DNA of 64,000 nucleotides from Ailanthus altissimus. Lineage: Eukaryota; Streptophyta; Magnoliopsida; Sapindales; Simaroubaceae. Of this stretch, positions 60,195-64,000 are shown piece by piece (the stretch's first letter is position 1; each line of letters starts with the position of its first letter). Both the position numbers and the translations under genes were made by a program. The stretch covers positions 6,172,501 through 6,236,500 of the forward strand of contig OX327690.1 of NCBI GenBank assembly GCA_946807835.1, read 5' to 3'. Below the pieces are notes generated by a model. That model saw only the letters and a list, made by a program, of their open reading frames with translations. It was not told the DNA's origin and did not search any database.

Positions 60195-62710
60195 CTAAAA
60201 TGCCATACGACCAGCAAGTCCACTTTGTGATATCCTTTTGTCTATGGCTGCATCGATTGAGCTCATCTGAAACACAAACGGGAACAATATGATCAGAGAA
60301 CTGTGGCTACATTCCATTTGGAGAAACCACATCTCTTGAAAATAGCCCCTACGCAAAAGATTCCAAACTTTGCAAAAGAAGCTGACCTGGGCCAAAGCCT
60401 GAATTCACTGTTCGATCATTAAAATAAATTGTAACGCTATGAATGGAAAAAATCTGTGGGGTATGAGCTTGTTCCATGCAAACCCCCACACTTAGGAATC
60501 AAGCATAGGGAGAATGAATAACAACAAAATTAATCCATATTTTAGGAAAGCAAATACATACACTTTAATTCTTTTAACTGAGTATGACATTAGGTTCAAG
60601 AATCCTCTACTTGTTTCCAGCAAGCTTGTCAAAATAATAATTACTAAGTACCAGCAAATATAAGTAAATACCTACTTGAATCTTTTGACGCCCACAATAG
60701 TTGGAGGCAGTGCGTGCAAACCGGAGAAATAGCAGTTTAAAATAAACAACATGCCCATCATCCAATAATTGGAGCAAAAAGATAATTGACAAAGAGCTAC
60801 CATACTTCTTAGTGAATAATTTTCATTTTTGTGAGGAAAAACAGAAAAATTGGAATTCATATAGAAAATACCTCTCTAAAAAGGTAACAAAGCGTAACAA
60901 ACTGTATCTGAAAACACGAAACATAAAGCCTACCCATCTGGTTAGATGTACAAATCAACTCCATATATTATAGAGGTAGTTATAACTTACCTGGCTAGTT
61001 TCATCATGCACCTGATACTTTGCTGAGGTCATTCTTCTCTCCTCCTGTATACATTTCAAATTATTAGCAGAATTAACAAGTCTAGCAGTAATAAAAGAGA
61101 TAACCGCCCTTTAATTGCATTTAAAAAAACTAACCATGGATAGTGCTTCATCCTCCCAAACTAAATAGACCTCACTAACAGCTGGCTGGGTTGCAGGAGC
61201 TTTATTTGCAATTACAGGGGGTGGTCCAATTGAAGGACCACCAGTATTTGGACCAGAGGCATAAGAATGTGAATTAGTTAATGTCCCACCTGCAAAGATG
61301 ACATACATCAACTTAATTACCATGAATTTGGAATGGGATATAAAAGTTGAACTTTTTGGAAACAGCATGCATTTGCCAGGATGACATAAATCTAACTTGT
61401 TGATCTTCAATTATGAATCCTACAACAAAAATTCTAGACTTAAAACAATACCAACGAACCTCCACAGCAAAGTAATAAGTACACAAATAGTAAAATATAC
61501 CCCTCAAATACTAGTTGATGCAGAAACTATCTTTTCTAACCACAACTAGAGGAAGTTTAAGCATGGAAGTGAAATGCATGATGTGCTCACACACAAGTTG
61601 AGAGAGAGATTAATTGAACCTTGCATGCTTGGGACATGGTAGCTGTTGGTGATAGATGTGTTAGCACTTGAATGGGCATCAGCTAAACCTTTAATATCTG
61701 CTGAAGAGCTAACCGGAATACTTGTTGATGGAGTAGGAGCCGAAAATGGTGAACTATGAGTAGGTGTACTGTTATTAACAACAGGAAACAATGGTTGAGA
61801 TACAGGAACAGGTGGTGTAGATGATTGTATTCCAGGAGGAACTACTTGTGGAGGTTGAAGCGAGGGTGATGCAGTTGGCACTAGAGGAGGCCTTACAGTT
61901 TGCACGGGAAACAAAGGCTGTTGAGGATAACCCACTGGAGCAGGAGGAGGAATGGAAACTGCAGGATGTTGTGGATACCAAGGCTGCGGACGAGGAGGCA
62001 CTGGCCAACCAGCAGGAGGCACAGGTACTGCAGAACCGTAACTGCAGCGCAAGGACAATCAACAGAAAATGTCAATTAAGATAAATAATTATTTCTTTTG
62101 GACACAAAAGGAGCAAATGGCCTATTCTTGTTTTCCTTGTAATTCGGATAATTATAAGGAAAAAGAAAATATGATACCCCATAATTGAAGGAGAAAATGG
62201 CTGTTTCACACTTTATCCAATTTATTGTTGCATTCAAATCAAAGATTTGATTAGCAGCATTAGTTGCTACCATCAAAAGCCCCACTCCCCCAAAAGAATC
62301 GATTGAGCTTTACATTCATGTTCTACATGCATGTATAGAAACATTTGATTCCAGGACCATAATCTGGTGGGATTGGGCACTGGACTGAATACATCAGATA
62401 ATGAGCTGGTTTGGAAACATAATTTCACTGTGTGAACAAGGATGTACTCGTAGAAGAAAGAAAATGTTCCTTTTACCACTGGAAGGCATATGTCTTCCAG
62501 CAATAATACTACAGTGGAGGTGTATGTCTGTGCACAAGAATGTATGGAAGAAAGGGAAAGAAGAAATCTAAAAAGAAACATACATTGGCTGCATTGCGCC
62601 TAAAGTTGCTTGAGGAGGATAGCCAACACCCAATTGTCCTGGAACCATACCACCCACCAACTGAGAGTAAGATGTATCCACTTTCGCTGCTTTGGATGGA
62701 ACCTCTTCTT
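60195..62710 (-). CDS. SUF4: SUF4-like zinc-finger transcription factor (last five exons visible)
   Basis: The protein matches SUPPRESSOR OF FRIGIDA 4, a C2H2 zinc-finger protein of the BuGZ/ZNF207 type that in Arabidopsis binds the FLC promoter and works with FRI in the nucleus to delay flowering. Visible exons (minus): 62584-62710, 61620-62041, 61135-61289, 60991-61044, 60195-60266. All junctions are GT-AG, phases agree and there is no stop, giving about 276 residues. Order: [11 protein letters not shown], a Gly/Pro region (QLVGGMVPG), a long Pro-rich low-complexity tract ([16 protein letters not shown]...), [17 protein letters not shown], then the acidic [11 protein letters not shown] and the closing [12 protein letters not shown]...LAGRMAF. 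The zinc-finger exons are absent and must lie beyond 64000. It appears to be a working gene. Confidence 0.93.
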
Positions 62711-64000
62711 CTGCATGAAACTTAGTGTTTGTTACAAAATGAAGCTTTTATTTAAACCTCTAACTATGCATGAGCAACATCTACAAACTTCCATATAGCA
62801 GAATTATTACCACCATTAAACCATAAAAAGCAGTAAGAACACCAAGGAATCAACTAAGAACATCAATCACATCCATCTCCACCACTTTCAATATGCTATT
62901 GCTTATCAAATTGACAGTTGAGACATGAACTCTAGAAAGAGGCTTAGCTTGCTTAGCATCGAGTATCAAAGATGCGTAAATATGAATAGAAAGGAGGAAA
63001 GGAATTGAATAACCTACAACAAAAAAGGTAACTAACAATAAAAAATATTTGTGCGGTGTAGATAAAGAAAGAGAAACAAAATTGATTACGAAAAAATTGG
63101 ATCGAATTTTGCAGTTTTTTCTTCTGTAGTACCTCAAGGTGACATACAACAGCAAACCAAACTGAAATTATTCACACAAAAAACCAAGAACATGGAGAGA
63201 TCAAAGGTCAACTATTATTTACAGGATTTGTTCCCCTTCCTTGCTAAATTGAATTCATAACAAAGTATTAATTCTGAGAATAGATTTCACAGCAATAGTC
63301 AGACAGAAAAGACAACCACAAAGGCCAGTACATTCTGTTATGTATTCTGTACAAAACATGTTGCAGCCATTAGGTATTAGGAGTTTGTAGTCAGTGATTA
63401 TATCCAAGGGCAATACTTATGGATAAACTTAAAAATGAAGCAGAAGCAGAACTAGCCATCTACATGAAAAATATTTCAGGTTGGCTCCTTTAAAGTATGA
63501 GGTTATTTCAATCAGCCCTCAGTCTAAATGGCAAGTATGTAACAAAAGAATGATTGCTATTGGCATTGGCATTGGCCAAATGCTGCTTGCATGGAGGTAA
63601 ACTGGTGATGGTGGTTTGGCAAGTTATGTGCAAAAATCAAAGTACAACACAGACCTCATTATTGTGAAGGTGAAATCCACCAAAGGCACAGGATACGTAA
63701 CAAAGCAGCTAGATCACTTTAAAGACTACAAATTCAAAAGCTTAGCAAATTTTCTTTTTCTAGTTTTCCCTAATAAATGCTGTCTATGAACACCACCAAA
63801 ACAAAGCTAACTCTGAAATATAGAAGAATTATTAAATCAATTCTAACTCCAGCAACTGTAGGCATTCAATACATCATAACACACATTCAATCTTGATTTC
63901 AAGATAAAAGATCTAGCTTGATGACCAGAATATAAAACAAAACTTTAACAGTAACAATGTTCATGTGCCATATATAATTGTGTCCCAGATTCCAGCCTCC
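62711..64000 (-). other. SUF4 intron (continues beyond the window)
   Basis: The acceptor 'catgcag' on the minus strand abuts the exon starting at 62710, in phase 1. Nothing resembling the zinc-finger exons was found up to 64000, so this intron is at least 1.29 kb. No element boundary was seen. Confidence 0.6.

Noticed and set aside
61775..62084. Ser/Cys-rich and Glu-rich frames overlapping the SUF4 exon
   Set aside because: Shadows of the Pro-rich SUF4 exon in other frames; only the minus-strand frame with [11 protein letters not shown] is conserved.
1..64000. CRISPR arrays, operons or a bacterial-type defence system
   Set aside because: No regularly spaced short repeats with unique spacers; split exons, GT-AG introns and plant retroelements show plant nuclear DNA. 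The only tandem array is the 52-bp minisatellite.

Overview
The window is a piece of a eudicot plant nuclear genome. It is strongly AT-rich, has two intron-bearing genes of plant type, and otherwise consists almost entirely of plant transposable elements: Ty3/gypsy, Ty1/copia, L1-type LINE, MULE and solo LTRs. The species cannot be named from the sequence.

Layout. (1) 1-19,000 is a nest of elements. An old minus-strand Ty3/gypsy gag-protease remnant (H) was entered by an Athila-like non-autonomous element (A, 1980-16701), which in turn received a full sister copy (B, 7746-14021) and a solo LTR (4098-6267). A further solo LTR (16875-18567) sits in H, and an LTR of the same family is cut by the window start (1-1060). 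The boundaries of A, B and the complete solo LTRs were set by perfect 5-bp target-site duplications. Removing the insertions leaves A at about 6.27 kb, almost exactly the length of B. (2) 19,000-28,700 holds a duplicated promoter/leader segment and a 12-exon homologue of RGP1, the Ric1-Rgp1 Golgi exchange-factor subunit. Its reading frame is broken by two stops and two 1-base shifts, confined to exons 1 and 8. Intron 10 hides two exon-like pieces. (3) 29,450-41,750 is a minus-strand Ty3/gypsy remnant with a head-to-head inverted copy of its gag, a primer-binding site, and a long LTR split by a solo LTR (30604-32680) and a 6.6-kb MULE. The MULE carries an Ulp1-like gene and an opposing transposase (the Kaonashi type). 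(4) 41,750-52,040 is an L1-type LINE split by a 5.3-kb Ty1/copia element (45192-50463). (5) 51,750-59,740 is a diverged direct duplication of about 2.3 kb. One copy carries a 52-bp minisatellite and a poly(A)-tailed retroposon with an 18-bp target duplication, which itself holds a solo LTR. (6) 60,195-64,000 is the 3' part of a minus-strand SUF4 (SUPPRESSOR OF FRIGIDA 4) gene, intact as far as visible, whose first exons lie beyond the window.

The genes do not form an operon or visible pathway. The only candidate working protein-coding gene is SUF4. The RGP1 homologue looks like a young pseudogene, or a gene with local sequence errors. The main interest lies in the order of nested insertions, repeated solo-LTR formation in one orientation, signs of cytosine-deamination damage in the copia element, the inverted gag duplication, and the exon-like pieces in RGP1 intron 10. 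No tRNA, rRNA, CRISPR or bacterial-type features were recognised. Family names come from motif recognition by eye; no database search was run.
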